The notes: generated by a model from the letters alone, not told the origin. A stretch of DNA of 64,000 bases from Sepioteuthis lessoniana (GCA_963585895.1 OY757913.1:103470145-103534144); one strand, 5' to 3'. Numbered from the stretch's first letter, positions 1 to 10,239 are shown. Made by a program: numbers and translations.

Positions 1-581
1 CTCTAAATAAGTGGTTGAGGAACTAACACTGGTAACTTGTTATAACTGAAGAGGGCAGGGTGAACTCTATAACAAATCGCTCAAAACGCTCCAATAAACT
101 AAGTTATTCAAGACCCCTGGTACAGAGCGTCAAGAACCATTTAAACACTTTGAAAGTAAACCTCAACTAAAAAATTATTTTTCAAGAACAAATCGTCGAC
201 CAAATAAACTCGAAGAAATAATCAGGTGTAACAGTATACAAAGTAATCTGTAAGAAATGTGCACAAAATTTCGTCAGCCATGTAATATAAAGAATTCCAA
301 AGCAAATACCTTAAATTTCTAAATTGGTTCACTAGTTTCACAATCAAAAATGATTTTAGAGTTCACTACGAAAGAAAAATGCTGAAGCAAAAATGTGATT
401 TATTTACTGGATAGTACATGCTGCAAAAACAATATTTTGTAAAGTCAGAATGACGATTTTATTTTCTATGAAATAACAAGATAGAATTTGATCTATGGAT
501 TATTGGAAATTAATACTTGTTTAACACCATTTTCACTCAGACTGTCACAATTTTAACTGAGATGTAAGGTTCATGACCAGA

Positions 582-584
<3 letters not shown>
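1..584. other. Unrecognised AT-rich sequence
   Basis: No conserved ORF, SINE head or repeat-family word used elsewhere in this window is visible here. It is probably old intergenic or decayed repeat sequence. Confidence 0.5.

Positions 585-633
<49 letters not shown>
585..633. repeat. (TA)n microsatellite
   Basis: Uninterrupted TA dinucleotide array of about 49 bp, the first of dozens in the window. Confidence 0.95.
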
Positions 634-636
<3 letters not shown>

Positions 637-735
637 TGTCATTTTTAAATAACGTATATATCGACAAGAACAGAAAACTACAAATAACGTTACATATAAA
701 ACACATCTACCTCCATTAAATATCTTTTCACCACA

Positions 736-736
736 G

Positions 737-795
<59 letters not shown>

Positions 796-796
796 C
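736..796. repeat. Compound (CA)n(TA)n(GA)n microsatellite
   Basis: A CA tract runs directly into TA and then GA. The same CA-to-TA order recurs near 7.93, 15.0, 41.35 and 63.2 kb, consistent with TA arrays mutating into flanking CA/TG arrays. Confidence 0.93.
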
Positions 797-879
797 TGAG
801 AGAGTCGCTGTAAAAGGAAGGGGAAGAACAAACAGGGAATAAATGCACCCAGTACCGTGGAAATTATGTGTGTATCGGT

Positions 880-1476
880 GACTTCTTTGCTAGACTTCGC
901 GAACTTAGCTTTAGGAAGGAAGCTGTTCCCGTGTGATTGCTGACTAGGCCTATGCATGGTAGGCAAGTCTGCAGTTAAAGGTCTGGTGTGGTATGACTGC
1001 TGAGGCTCCCTGGATCTTCCTCCTGTGGCGTTTCTCACTGAGGTTGGCTCTGCTGGAGTCCTCAAAGGTGGAGACGACCTGGTTGACGGTGAAGTGCCAG
1101 GCCTGATAGTCAGCAGCAAGTGTCGACCACTGGTGGAAGTTAATGTGACAGGGTCTTCTTGAGGGAGTCTTTAAAACATTTCTTTAGTGCCCCTTTTTCA
1201 CAATAGCCAGTGGAGAGTTAACCATACTGGGTTATCTTAAGCAGGCGATAGCTGTCCCATTCTGGAGACATGCCCTGCTCATCGAAGCTGTGACTTCAGC
1301 AACATGGCCTCTATGCTGGTGATTTCTGGCTGATCAAGGACCTCAACATTGAATGTTGAGGATGGTGAAGAGATAGCACTGATGGAAGCGCTGAACGAAT
1401 CGTAGATGGTGGTGGTAGGTTACCCATGACTCAGATCCGTACAACAGGGTGGTGAGTACGACAGCTCGATAGTACT
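880..1476 (-). pseudogene. Non-LTR retrotransposon pol, C-terminal fossil
   Basis: Read on the minus strand from about 1476, short open blocks spell a typical post-RT region of an AP-endonuclease LINE: a 'LLYGSESWVTY'-like block, then an 'LR-AGHVSRM' block, then a basic terminal region ending with 'FEDSSRANLSEKRHRRK'. The blocks lie in more than one frame with in-frame stops, so this is a pseudogene. The AGHV..RM signature is known from the C-termini of RTE/CR1-like LINE polyproteins; I cannot fix the clade. The 5' part (endonuclease and most of RT) is absent. A SINE-B was later inserted just beyond it. Confidence 0.65.
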
Positions 1477-1493
1477 AGTGTATGTATACCGGT

Positions 1494-1738
1494 TTGGTTT
1501 GGTTCAGTTTCTTTGTTTAACGGCATATCCACCTTTGTAGGGTATTTAATGCCAAAGCCATTCTCCCAGAAGAACAGTAGTGGTACTATTTAACCCATAG
1601 ATGGGAGGATAAGGGGGTTCATACCTTTCCCAAGGGTATTTGTCCGAAAGTGAACGGAATAGCGCGACTGAAGTACGAACTCACATACTGCGATTCCACA
1701 GTCCATCGCTTTAACCATTACACCACGAGGACACCTCC
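1494..1738 (-). mobile_element. SINE-B, full length, with target duplication
   Basis: The minus strand reads a tRNA-like head (A-box-like 'gtggtgtaatggtt'), the core shared with SINE-A ('acccttgggaaaggtatgaa'), then the tail 'ggcattaaataccctac..gatatgccgttaaac'. It is flanked by an exact 13-bp direct repeat, tatgtataccggt, at 1481-1493 and 1739-1751, which defines both ends and shows insertion by target-primed retroposition. It is 245 bp long and not protein coding. Confidence 0.88.
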
Positions 1739-2040
1739 TATGTATACCGGTGTTTGTGTACTGGTATATGTTTATTTGAATGTACATATATCTGTAAGTT
1801 TGCAAACACACAAGCAAATATATAATTATTAGTACTAAAACATTAACATAGACTAGAGTTTATTACGGACATCTTTAGCGGGACATTCATCGACATAAGC
1901 CATTGTATAAAACAAAATTAAAACCACTTTTTCAAACAGTGTGAGATATTAAAGAAATCAGCTAGAATGTTGCAGTTAAATCAACTGAAGAGCATTTAAC
2001 GTTCAAAATGTCTGTAGTGCACAATAATAATAATAATAAC

Positions 2041-2805
2041 ATCTCACACCAGAAAACCTGGACCTGGCTAAGAAAAGGAAACTTTAAGAGAGAAACGGAA
2101 TCCCTCCTAATAGCAGCACAGGACAACGCTATAAGAACCAATCATATCAAAGCGAGGATAGATAAGACGCAACAAAACAGTAAACATAGACTATGCGGTG
2201 ACAGAGACGAAACGATCAATCACAAAATAAGCGAATGCAGCAAATTAGCACAGAGGGAGTATAAAGCGAGACACGATTGGGTCGGTAAGGTGGTCCACTG
2301 AGAAATGTGCAGGAAATTTCAATTCGACCATGCAAAAAAATGGTATATGCACAACCCAGCATCTGTCTTAGAAAATGCCACGCATAAACTCCTATGGGAC
2401 TTTAACATACAAACGGATCACCTAATCCCGGCCAGAAGACCAGACCTCATAATAATCAACAACAAAAAAAGAAAATTTGTAAAATTGTCGACTTTGCTGT
2501 CCCGGCAGACCACAGAATAAACTGAAGGAAAGTGAAAAGAAAAATAAGTACCTCGACCTTGCTAGAGAATTGAAAAAGCAGTGGAACATGAAAGTAACGA
2601 TTGTACCAATTGTGATCGGTGCGTTAGGCACAGTAACTAAATGATTATTAAAAGGCCTGGAAGACTTGGAAATAGGCGGACGGACAGAGACTATCCAAAC
2701 GACAGCATTGCTAAAAACGGCCAGAATCCTGACATGAGTCCTGGAAACTTGAGGAGACTTACTGTCACACAAACTCCAGTGAAAAACCATCAGTTAATAC
2801 TGATG

Positions 2806-2807
<2 letters not shown>
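2041..2807 (+). pseudogene. R4/Dong-type LINE, 5'-truncated copy 1
   Basis: The + strand shows the C-terminal half of a non-LTR pol across frameshifts: 'WLRKGNFKRETESLLIAAQD', then a damaged zinc-finger block 'HRLCGDRDETINHKISEC', then a restriction-like endonuclease block 'RPDLIIINNKKRKFVK' leading to a decayed 'VDFAVPAD' strand, and finally 'IGALGTVTK' and 'TALLKTARIL' blocks. A C-terminal RLE with RPD...D is characteristic of the R2/R4/CRE group rather than AP-endonuclease LINEs. Stops at about 2299 and 2518 and further frame breaks make it inactive. It lies between AAT tracts (2022-2040 and 2808-2842). Dong elements are known to insert into TAA repeats, which supports the assignment. Confidence 0.75.

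Positions 2808-2842
<35 letters not shown>
2808..2842. repeat. (AAT)n array between two R4/Dong copies
   Basis: About 12 AAT units lie exactly between the 3' end of copy 1 and the truncated 5' end of copy 2, as expected of target DNA or of a tail for an element specific to TAA repeats. Confidence 0.9.
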
Positions 2843-2843
<1 letters not shown>

Positions 2844-3255
2844 GGATCACCTAATCCCGGCAAGAAGACCAGATTTAATAATAATCAACAAAAAAAAAAG
2901 AGAACCTGCAAAATAGTAAACTTTGCTGTCCCGGCTGACCACAGAATAAAACTGAAAGAATGTGAAAAGAAGGATAAGTACCACGACTTTGCTAGGGAAT
3001 TGAAAAAAACTGTGGAACATGCAGGTGACAATTATACCAATTGTAATTAGTGCGTTTGGAACAATAACTAAAGGATTACTAAAGGAACTAGAGGACTTGG
3101 AAGTTGGCGGACGAGTGGAGACCATCAAAACGACAGCATTATTGAGAACGGCCAGAATACTAAGAAGAGTCCTGGAGACTTGAGGAGACTTGCTGTCACT
3201 CAGACTCCAGTGAAAAACCATCGGCTAACGCTGATGTGAAAAGCTCTAATGTGTG
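2843..3255 (+). pseudogene. R4/Dong-type LINE, truncated copy 2
   Basis: It begins inside the RLE region ('cggatcacctaatcccggc', matching about 2415 in copy 1) and runs to the same 3' end ('ctgatgtga'). Blocks seen: a decayed 'RPD' strand, 'FAVPADHRIKLKE', 'GIVTK'-like and 'TALLRTARILRRVLE'. It is more strongly 5'-truncated than copy 1. The 3' AAT tract is at 3256-3273. No single frame stays open over the whole copy. Confidence 0.72.
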
Positions 3256-3273
3256 AATAATAATAATAATAAT

Positions 3274-3780
3274 CAGGACCCTAACTTGAGAACTGAAAAA
3301 AATTATAGAGCATTAAAATGACGATAAAGCCAATTATAATTGGTGCGTTCGGTAAGTCACCAAAGAATGGGTACTAGGACTGTAGGACTTGGAAATAAGA
3401 GGACGATCAGAGACCATCCAAACAACAGTGTCCTCGTGGTGTAATGGTTAAAGCGATGAGCTGCGGAATCGTAGTACGCGAGTTCGTACTCCAGTCGCGC
3501 TATTACGTTCGCTTTCGGGCAAATACCCTTGGAAAAGGTATGAACCCCCTTATTCTCCCTCCAGCTATGGGTAAATAGTAGGACGGACTAGGTTCTTCAG
3601 CCTTGGTGAGGCAACGAGTCTAGGAGAAGGAAAACTCTGAATTCAAAACCTGTTAAACTCCGCTTAAAAATTGACCTTGTGTCATACCCTGCCCGAGCGG
3701 AGGGTTGGTAAATAGTACCATCCAAACAACAGCATTCTGAAGATCGGCGAGAATACTGAGAAAAGTCCTGGAGACTGAGG
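3274..3780 (+). pseudogene. R4/Dong-type LINE, truncated copy 3, split by a SINE
   Basis: A third, shorter and more diverged copy of the same 3' region follows the second AAT tract: 'ataaagccaattataattggtgcgttcgg' (in two pieces of under 20 bases this is the IGA block), then the 'ggacttggaaata..agagaccatcc' block. The copy is interrupted at 3429-3716 by a SINE and resumes with 'cagcattctgaagatcgg..agtcctggagactgagg'. Three truncated copies in a row in one orientation point to repeated landing in the same AAT-rich site. Confidence 0.65.
3429..3716 (+). mobile_element. Chimeric SINE: SINE-B head, SINE-A tail, with target duplication
   Basis: The head 'tgtcctcgtggtgtaatgg' with 'ctgcggaatcgtagtacgcg' is SINE-B. 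From the shared core onward ('gctatgggtaaatagtagg', 'gaggcaacgagtctaggag', 'cctgcccgagcgg') it is SINE-A. An exact 16-bp duplication, accatccaaacaacag, flanks it (3413-3428 and 3717-3732), so the chimera itself was retroposed as one unit into the third R4/Dong copy. Confidence 0.88.
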
Positions 3781-3813
3781 TAAATATGTATTTTTCCCTC
3801 GTTGGACCTCTAC

Positions 3814-3863
<50 letters not shown>

Positions 3864-4037
3864 CATATTTATTCAATATATTCGCATTTCACCGTATATC
3901 TTATAAATAGAAGCTGTATATGTATATTTACCTATAAACATATATGCACATACCTTTATATATGGACATATACTGTATGTACACGTATATACATATACAC
4001 ATAAAAGTATACAACAATATACACATATAATTATAAA

Positions 4038-4215
4038 CCATGGCTATTGAAAACAAGTATTGTGTTGGTGTATGCCGTAACCAATGGGAAAAAAAAGTAT
4101 TGCGTGGGTGTAAGCTGAGACGGAGGAAATACAACCAATGCGTGGGTGTAAAACGTGACCAATCGAAAACAAGCATTGCATGTGGGTTACGTGTGAGGTT
4201 TTAGACTATATAATG
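4038..4215 (+). promoter_or_regulatory. CCAAT-bearing minisatellite upstream of a TATA-like box
   Basis: About three imperfect units of 45-50 bp, each with a form of 'accaatgg..aacaagtattgcgtgggtgta', are followed by 'gactatataatgtcgag' near 4204. CCAAT repeats followed by a TATA-like box look like the U3 region of an LTR or another promoter, but I cannot find the element's ends. The + orientation is judged from the CCAAT to TATA order only. Confidence 0.35.
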
Positions 4216-4286
4216 TCGAGAATTTTGGCTGAGGTCAGTTCGCGCTGGCAGTTCCGAGTCCCGACAGCTTCTTCGTGTGAGCCAAT

Positions 4287-4322
<36 letters not shown>

Positions 4323-4463
4323 TCCCGCTGTGTTTGCTCTCCTGCTCCACAAATGCGTCATCGTTGACGAATGAAAGCATAAGATTATATTTTTATTCAT
4401 ACGTGTTCCTTGTTGTTTGTCAGGACCCATCGGTTGAATACTATACACATCAATTTATATATT

Positions 4464-4736
4464 AATCAACGGGCAGGATATGGCACAAGGTCAATTTTTA
4501 AGCGGAATTTTACAGGTTTGAATTCAGAATTTTCCTTCTTTTAGACTAATTGCCTAACCAAAGCCGAAGAACCTAGTCTGTCCCACTATTTACCCATAGC
4601 TGGAGGGACAATAATTGGATTCATATCTTTCCCAAGGGTATTAGTGCTATCTACAATGCAATCAGTCCCGTTCAGGATTTTAACTCGTGTCGCTGTGTCC
4701 ATTTCCTATGATGATAACCATTAGACTACGGGCACC
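4464..4736 (-). mobile_element. SINE-A copy
   Basis: Reverse-oriented SINE-A: tail 'ggcaggatatggcacaaggt', middle 'agctggagggacaataattgg', core 'tttcccaagggtattagtgct', head ending 'actacgggcacctcc'. Nearly full length and moderately diverged. The target duplication is not clear. A (TA)n array follows within 50 bp (4782-4824). Confidence 0.82.
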
Positions 4737-4779
4737 TCCATAATATGTGATATACTCATCAATATATACATATAACCCC

Positions 4780-4825
<46 letters not shown>

Positions 4826-5162
4826 CCGGATTTTTTGTATGTATCAATGCACACGTTGATAGGATTTTGAATCTTTAAAACACGTCGTCAACGTATAATG
4901 TATATTGCAAATACTAATATAATGTTTATCACAGCATAGAATATTATTTGCATACCGATTTTTAAAAAAAAGAGTTTTTAATAAATAAATTTCATGTAAG
5001 CACTTTCCATTGTGTAACGGTTATCTGCCTTGATTATTAGCCGAAATGTTTATTGAATTCCATATTCCAATTGTGCTCTATATTTTCAGCCTTATTCTAC
5101 AACTTTGTTAAGCTTAGTAAATAACTTAAGAATTGTATTTTTTAATTTATTTTTTATGCTAT

Positions 5163-5198
<36 letters not shown>

Positions 5199-5437
5199 GG
5201 GTGTATGTGTGTACGCGGTAGTTTTGAGTAATTTTTTTAGAAAGCAAAACGTTATTTTAACTTTTTTAATACGGTTTTATTGGAGAGGTTGAATTTGCAA
5301 TGAATGCAAATGTCTCGGCTTTTTCATTAGCTTCGAAAAATACACCGTCTGTACAGACGCCCACGTGAGTCAACTGTGATGAAATCAAGAAGAAATCATT
5401 TTATATCGAAAATAATGAATACAAGAACTAAATCAGC

Positions 5438-5867
5438 CAATCAGCACAGTCGACTGGTTACAGCAGCATAAGCAGACAACATATCTGCCATGGGTTAAGA
5501 CCCCTCTAAACAAGTGTTCTGGATATGACACAAAAAGGCATTTGATGGTGAGGTTCCAGTCCCAAACCTTTACGGAATGTCACGTGATCTTCATTCCCAT
5601 TACTTCCAGATCCATTTTAAAATGAAGTGGTTGCGGTACATGTTAGCGTCTTATCAATGGGTCAGATATAACTATTTAATCATTTTTATTATTCGTGAAA
5701 CAATTCAAATGTGAGCAAACTAATCAATAATATTTAATTGAATCATTAGTATTGGATAGGATACTTGAAACCATTTAACTGTGTGCAAACAAATGAGCTC
5801 TTGTTCGTTTAAAATGTTACCAACTAAGTACTCTTTTACATATTATATATATATATATATATATCTT

Positions 5868-5898
<31 letters not shown>

Positions 5899-5965
5899 GG
5901 AAAAGGATTTGGTTTTAAATAACCTAAAAAGGTTGATATGCAATCAAAGCCAACCAACCAATCAA
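5438..5965 (+). repeat. Repeat E copy
   Basis: Matches the E consensus in order: 'gtcgactggttacagcag', 'aagacccctctaaacaagtg', 'gatggtgaggttccagtc', 'cttatcaatgggtca', two internal units built on 'aaaccatttaactgtgtgc', then 'aaggatttggttttaaataa' and 'ggttgatatgc'. (TA)n arrays at about 5843-5899 interrupt the last part. No coding capacity. Confidence 0.75.
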
Positions 5966-7617
5966 AAACAGCCACACATAGAAAAATATAGGGAACCTAA
6001 TTTCGTTTTCATAAAGCCTAACATCAGATTTAGCTCGGTGTAAGTATTTGCATACAAATGTCTGAAACCAAAATTAACCAAGTTTAGGTTTTTATTTTTT
6101 TTATTTTTCTGCATGCGTAGATATTAATACGCGGTCTAAAAAAAAAAAATTAAAGTGAAGCCCGGATATTTACATCTAAAAGTGAATACTTTAAAGTTAA
6201 TTGGTCCGCTGATAATTTCAAATTTGGTATTTACGTTGTTATTTATATCATGCATACTTCTGCTAGATGTGTTTCAGACAATCCAGTCTTCTCCCACAGA
6301 CATCCAGCAATACCGCCAGTGTCAGGTACATCATCCCAACAGATGCATAAAACTTTCCCTTACACAATTACTCGTAGTGTATGCACCATAGTAACAAACT
6401 AAAACCTCCAAATCTTCCGAGCAGAATTACGTGTACACCCACTAGGACCACTAGTAGAGACATATCTCACAAAACTAATAACTACGCGATTCGAATTTGC
6501 GGAAAAAACAGTGTAAGAAAAACTCCGAACACCAAATAGGTCCAAAGAAAGAATAAGGATATATTTTAGAATAAGAAGGTCCACGAAGAGATTTGTATTT
6601 TTTGAATTTATTTATTTTGTTCTTACATATGTGTTATATATATATGTATGTTTCCAGCTTGTTGCTTTCGTCAGAGACCATATGCGTCATATAGCCTTTT
6701 TAATGGGGTACTCAATGAAACTTGAACTCACTATTGTTTCCAGTATATATATATATATATATATATAATCAAAATTTCCTAGACGACCGATCTAATTTCG
6801 TAAACTACAGTATTCCCAGCAAAAGAAAGCAGAGAAAATCATATTTTGATAATAAGTGTAATATAATCAAGAACTGTAATTAATTGTTCTAGTTAATTGT
6901 TTTTTTTCAGTGATATATTATGAGTTAGGTAAAAAATTTGAGTTGAAGTGTAAGTTCGCATTATAAAGGCCAAAAGTGTGTACATGACACACCGGGAGTC
7001 AAAATAGAGTTGACAGTTTTGTTTTGAAATCGGTTGAAGGTAAAGATTTTGGGAGCGAATTCGGCTGATATTAGGATGATGTGGCTAGAAGGTTTTAATG
7101 ATATGGATTATTAACAGTTTAGTTAAAAGTATGATTGGAATAAGATATATAAGCAGAGTTAGTTGGAGTAGTCAGATAGTCGATGAGTTAATTGGGCAGA
7201 CAGTTCCAGGTCGAAGGCACAGGCAATTGGACGACAAGCAGCCATTTGAGGGTGAGGATTTGTTGGGGGGAAGGAGAAAGGTTGTCTATGGCTTTCGTCT
7301 CGTCTGCCATGAATTAAATCCTCTACCCTTTTAAGTGACATGATACATATCTTTCATGCTATCTCACTCGTTCTGCATGACTGACGTCAAAGTTGCTGTC
7401 ATAATAATTTTTTGTCTCAGGAAACAACTGAGCCAGTCTTATTACAGGCGTAATGCCTATTCACATTTTGGGCCGTAGTGTTGCATAAGATTACAGAATA
7501 AAAACTTTATATAACTATGTTTATAATAGGATAAAAAAAAATCATATGGCTGATCTTCAGGTGAACTTGTATCGACGCATTTCACGTTCATTGAATTCAA
7601 CTAAAAAAATGTTAGTC
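5966..7617. other. Unrecognised sequence with one ribozyme-like motif
   Basis: No conserved ORF. It contains (TA)n at about 6744-6766, the hammerhead-like motif listed separately, and a TATA-like 'aagatatataagcagag' near 7141 that could belong to an unrecognised LTR. Confidence 0.4.
6650..6674 (-). ncRNA. Hammerhead-like core motif, degenerate
   Basis: The minus strand reads CTGACGA, a short hairpin AGC-AACAA-GCT with one mismatched base on each side, then GAAAC. This is the hammerhead order CUGANGA / helix II / GAAA. No clear helix III or cleavage triplet follows, so activity is doubtful. It resembles the motif at 8372-8395, in which the helix pairs differ but still pair. Confidence 0.3.
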
Positions 7618-7729
7618 CCAAGGCAACTAGTCTAGGAGAAGGAAAACTCTGAATTCAAACCTGTTAAACTCCGCTTAAAATTTGACCTTGTGTCATATCC
7701 TGCCCGAGCGGAGGGGTTGGGTAAATAGT
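7618..7729 (+). mobile_element. SINE-A, 5'-truncated
   Basis: Only the 3' 110 bp are present, from 'caaggcaactagtctagg' to 'gggttgggtaaatagta'. It is very close to the younger SINE-A tails in the window. No target duplication recognised. Confidence 0.8.
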
Positions 7730-7931
7730 ACCTAGTTATACATATAAATCATGTGACTATTACATGGTCTACTTATTCAAACACGTGACTTAATCTGATG
7801 CTCAATTACACAGTAATCGGGAACTTCCTAGCCACAATTCCGATGTTTTATTCAATAGATTGCTAGAATTTGAAAAACTTATAACATTGTTTTTCAATCT
7901 CCAAATACAATTTACAATACTTGAGCCCCTA

Positions 7932-7976
<45 letters not shown>

Positions 7977-7980
7977 AGAA

Positions 7981-8222
7981 TGCACTCATGATGTAATGAG
8001 TATTGGCGGAGGAAATATGGACGATGCTATTTGCGTTTCACGTAGCACTAATACCTTTGAAAAAGGGACGAATCCTATTATTCTCCCTGAAGTTATAGAT
8101 AAGTAGTCGAACAGACTGGGCTTTCAGCCTTGGTTTAGCAACCGATCTAGGAAAAAGAAAACTGAATTCAAACCTGTCAAACTCCGCTTAAAAATTGACC
8201 TTGCACCGTATCCTACTTGTGT
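7981..8222 (+). mobile_element. SINE-A, diverged
   Basis: The head 'catgatgtaatgagtattgg' is damaged, while core 'agcactaatacctttgaaaa' and tail 'ctccgcttaaaaattgacc' are recognisable. It sits between (CA)n(TA)n at about 7932-7976 and (TA)n(TG)n at 8234-8297. Confidence 0.75.
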
Positions 8223-8231
8223 ACTAGAGTG

Positions 8232-8233
<2 letters not shown>

Positions 8234-8295
<62 letters not shown>

Positions 8296-8297
8296 TT
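8234..8297. repeat. (TA)n(TG)n microsatellite
   Basis: TA array passing into TG, followed by a short 'gcgcgcgcg' tract. Confidence 0.93.
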
Positions 8298-8371
8298 GTT
8301 TGCGCGCGCGTGTTGTGTGTCTATGAGTTAGGATAACGTTGATATAGTATCAACGATAATTGGAATAGTCA

Positions 8372-8395
8372 GTTTCTCGCTTTTGCGTTCGTCAG
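8372..8395 (-). ncRNA. Hammerhead-like core motif, degenerate
   Basis: The minus strand reads CTGACGA, then CGC-AAAA-GCG flanked by an A on each side, then GAAAC. Relative to 6650-6674 the helix changes from AGC/GCT to CGC/GCG, keeping pairing. An A-A mismatch next to the core and the lack of a clear cleavage triplet argue against present activity. Confidence 0.35.
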
Positions 8396-8675
8396 ACCGA
8401 GTAATTTTGGGCATGGCTGGCGTCTTCTTATGCACTCTTGCGCCGTGCATGCTTAGTGTGGTGAGGCTAGTCAGGTTTGTTTGCCATTCAAGGTCGGCAA
8501 CATCGTGTGACCCTTGTAATTTATTACCATGCTATATTTGATTTTCGGTTTTCACATATTCATTTTATTAATATTATTGTTACTTCAGATCATTATTATC
8601 ATATTGTAATTACATTATTATTATATTTTATATTACTAACATATATTGTTTTATTTCTATATCATAATATTTAAA

Positions 8676-8731
<56 letters not shown>
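8676..8731. repeat. (ATT)n microsatellite
   Basis: About 18 ATT units. No R4/Dong sequence flanks this array, unlike the AAT arrays near 2-3 kb. Confidence 0.93.
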
Positions 8732-8732
<1 letters not shown>

Positions 8733-8737
8733 CCTTG

Positions 8738-9377
8738 AATACACGGGCTTAAACCAGTGCCAGTAGGTGTCGTCAGTGATGTTTTAATCTTCTGGGTCAT
8801 TGGGGATGTTCGGGTCTTTCAACATCATACTCCCCTCACCAGAACGACCCTCTCAGAGATGATCAATTTCTGAGTCACCTACCGTATACGACGCTAGACA
8901 AAATTATGGCTTGGACGGCTCGAAATAAATAATCCCTTAGACCAGACCGAGCATTTGATTGGCTGTTGGAACCAGCCAATCGTACGGTCAGCCTATTCTA
9001 TTTAAAGGTGATTTTACGACTTTTCACTTAAAAAAAAAAAAAAATTTGAGGATTATGATGTTTGGCGTGGAAGGTACGTTAATTTTTTTTTCCATTTAGC
9101 ATTTTTTCCATTTAGCATTGTTTATTATTATTATTATTATGTTTTTAATTAATTATTATCTGTTATCATATTATTCTTACTGTTACTTCAGGTATTTTTC
9201 CTATAATTATTATTGTTACTTCAATCAAAAATTTCCACTTCTGCCTATATTTCCACCGTTGATACTATGTATTAGCTATCCTAACATGAACTGTTATAGT
9301 GACACGAGTATACCCCATTACGTCACGGTATGAACCCTCCTCGATGCTATAAATAATAACTGGCTCGATAAACGAGT
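8738..9377 (+). other. Possible LTR promoter region
   Basis: No ORF of note. Facing CCAAT boxes ('gattggctg..cagccaatcg', about 8954-8980) and a TATA-like 'gctataaataataac' near 9348 suggest a pol II promoter such as an LTR U3. The sequence continues after a nested LINE fragment at 9649. The ends of a putative LTR were not found. Confidence 0.3.
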
Positions 9378-9394
9378 CAAGTGAGTCTAGTCAG

Positions 9395-9631
9395 CTATTT
9401 TGTAAATAAAATCGTTTCATTTCGGGACTTTTTAAGTAGGTCTTCTCACAGAGCAAGTATGGTATTTTGGTGGTTGCAGTGTGCTTGTCGAAGAAGGACT
9501 GATTATATATTGTACTGCTGAATGGGTCGGCGAATATGTCTAGCTAGGGTTCTTTAGACTATATAGTAAGAGCATGAACGCTCCATTCCCCTCCCGTTCA
9601 AGATTTTAAGGCTTTACAATAAGGAAGTATA
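9395..9631 (+). mobile_element. Tx1-type LINE, 3'-end fragment with 17-bp target duplication
   Basis: This 237-bp insert matches the 3' UTR of the large LINE at about 58,495-58,716 in order: 'tttgtaaataaaatc', 'tttttaagtaggtcttctca', 'gcaagtatggtattttgg', 'gattatatattgtactgctg', 'aatgggtcggcgaatatg', 'tccattcccctccc'. It is bounded by an exact 17-bp repeat, caagtgagtctagtcag (9378-9394 and 9632-9648). This is a heavily 5'-truncated LINE insertion, and it fixes the 3' end of the family. Confidence 0.88.
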
Positions 9632-9826
9632 CAAGTGAGTCTAGTCAGTTACCAGTAACTATTACTGTCTGTATGTCCGTATATATATTCTGCTGTAAAT
9701 CCTATATCACTTTGTGTTATTCATTTCTAGCCCTTCAAACCAACAACGTATACATACACTCTGTGAATGATAATGAGCACACTTTATCCGTAAATCTAGC
9801 AAAGTAGACACACACGCGCCTACTCA

Positions 9827-9828
<2 letters not shown>

Positions 9829-9884
<56 letters not shown>
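9829..9884. repeat. (TA)n microsatellite
   Basis: About 28 TA units directly abutting a repeat D copy. Confidence 0.95.
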
Positions 9885-9886
<2 letters not shown>

Positions 9887-10196
9887 CTCCCCCGTGGGAG
9901 TTTAGCACTCTGACGAAAGAATTGTCGGACGCCGCTCGGATAATGCAAAGCTCTTCGAAAGAATTGAGCACTCTGGTAGCCGATAGGGTATAAAAATGTA
10001 AACAAACGGCTGTTACTGCTGTTGCTAAATAAATACATTAAAAATTCCCTTAGCCAACGTGGTCCGTCTGGTGGCTGAGAGGTCTGAGATTTAGTCTAAC
10101 GTAAAGTTGTACGTGTTTCGATCCCGGCTTCGAGCGTCCTGCGCGTCTAGCCACACTGAAGAGTTTTGATAGAACGAAACAGTCTGTCTGTGGATG

Positions 10197-10200
<4 letters not shown>
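9885..10200 (+). repeat. Repeat D, body plus tRNA-like head
   Basis: The body 'agctcccccgtgggag..gagcactctggtagccg..gtaaacaaacggctg' is followed by a tRNA-Leu/Ser-like segment: A box 'gtggctgagaggtctgag', B box 'tgtttcgatcccgg', then 'tagccacactgaagag' and 'gtctgtggatgacaa'. (TA)n lies at both ends (9829-9884 and 10,201-10,227). The tRNA-like part is not a functional tRNA. The family also occurs at 27.5-28.3, 30.7 and, in part, 24.7 and 39.5 kb. Confidence 0.75.

Positions 10201-10239
<39 letters not shown>

Noticed and set aside
571-1119. 182-codon minus-strand frame
   Set aside because: Its 3' half is (TA)n/(CA)n coding for Y/I/V/C runs, and its 5' half is an out-of-frame LINE pol remnant. 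Not a gene.
2422-3221. Two similar minus-strand frames of 122 and 124 codons
   Set aside because: They are antisense shadows of the duplicated R4/Dong 3' ends; their similarity reflects the repeat.
7098-7334. TATA box plus 78-codon frame as a gene promoter and ORF
   Set aside because: No homology recognised and no splice or poly(A) context; kept only as a possible LTR hint.
9895-9935. CTGACGAAAG in repeat D as a hammerhead
   Set aside because: No GAAA box or helix follows at the needed distance.
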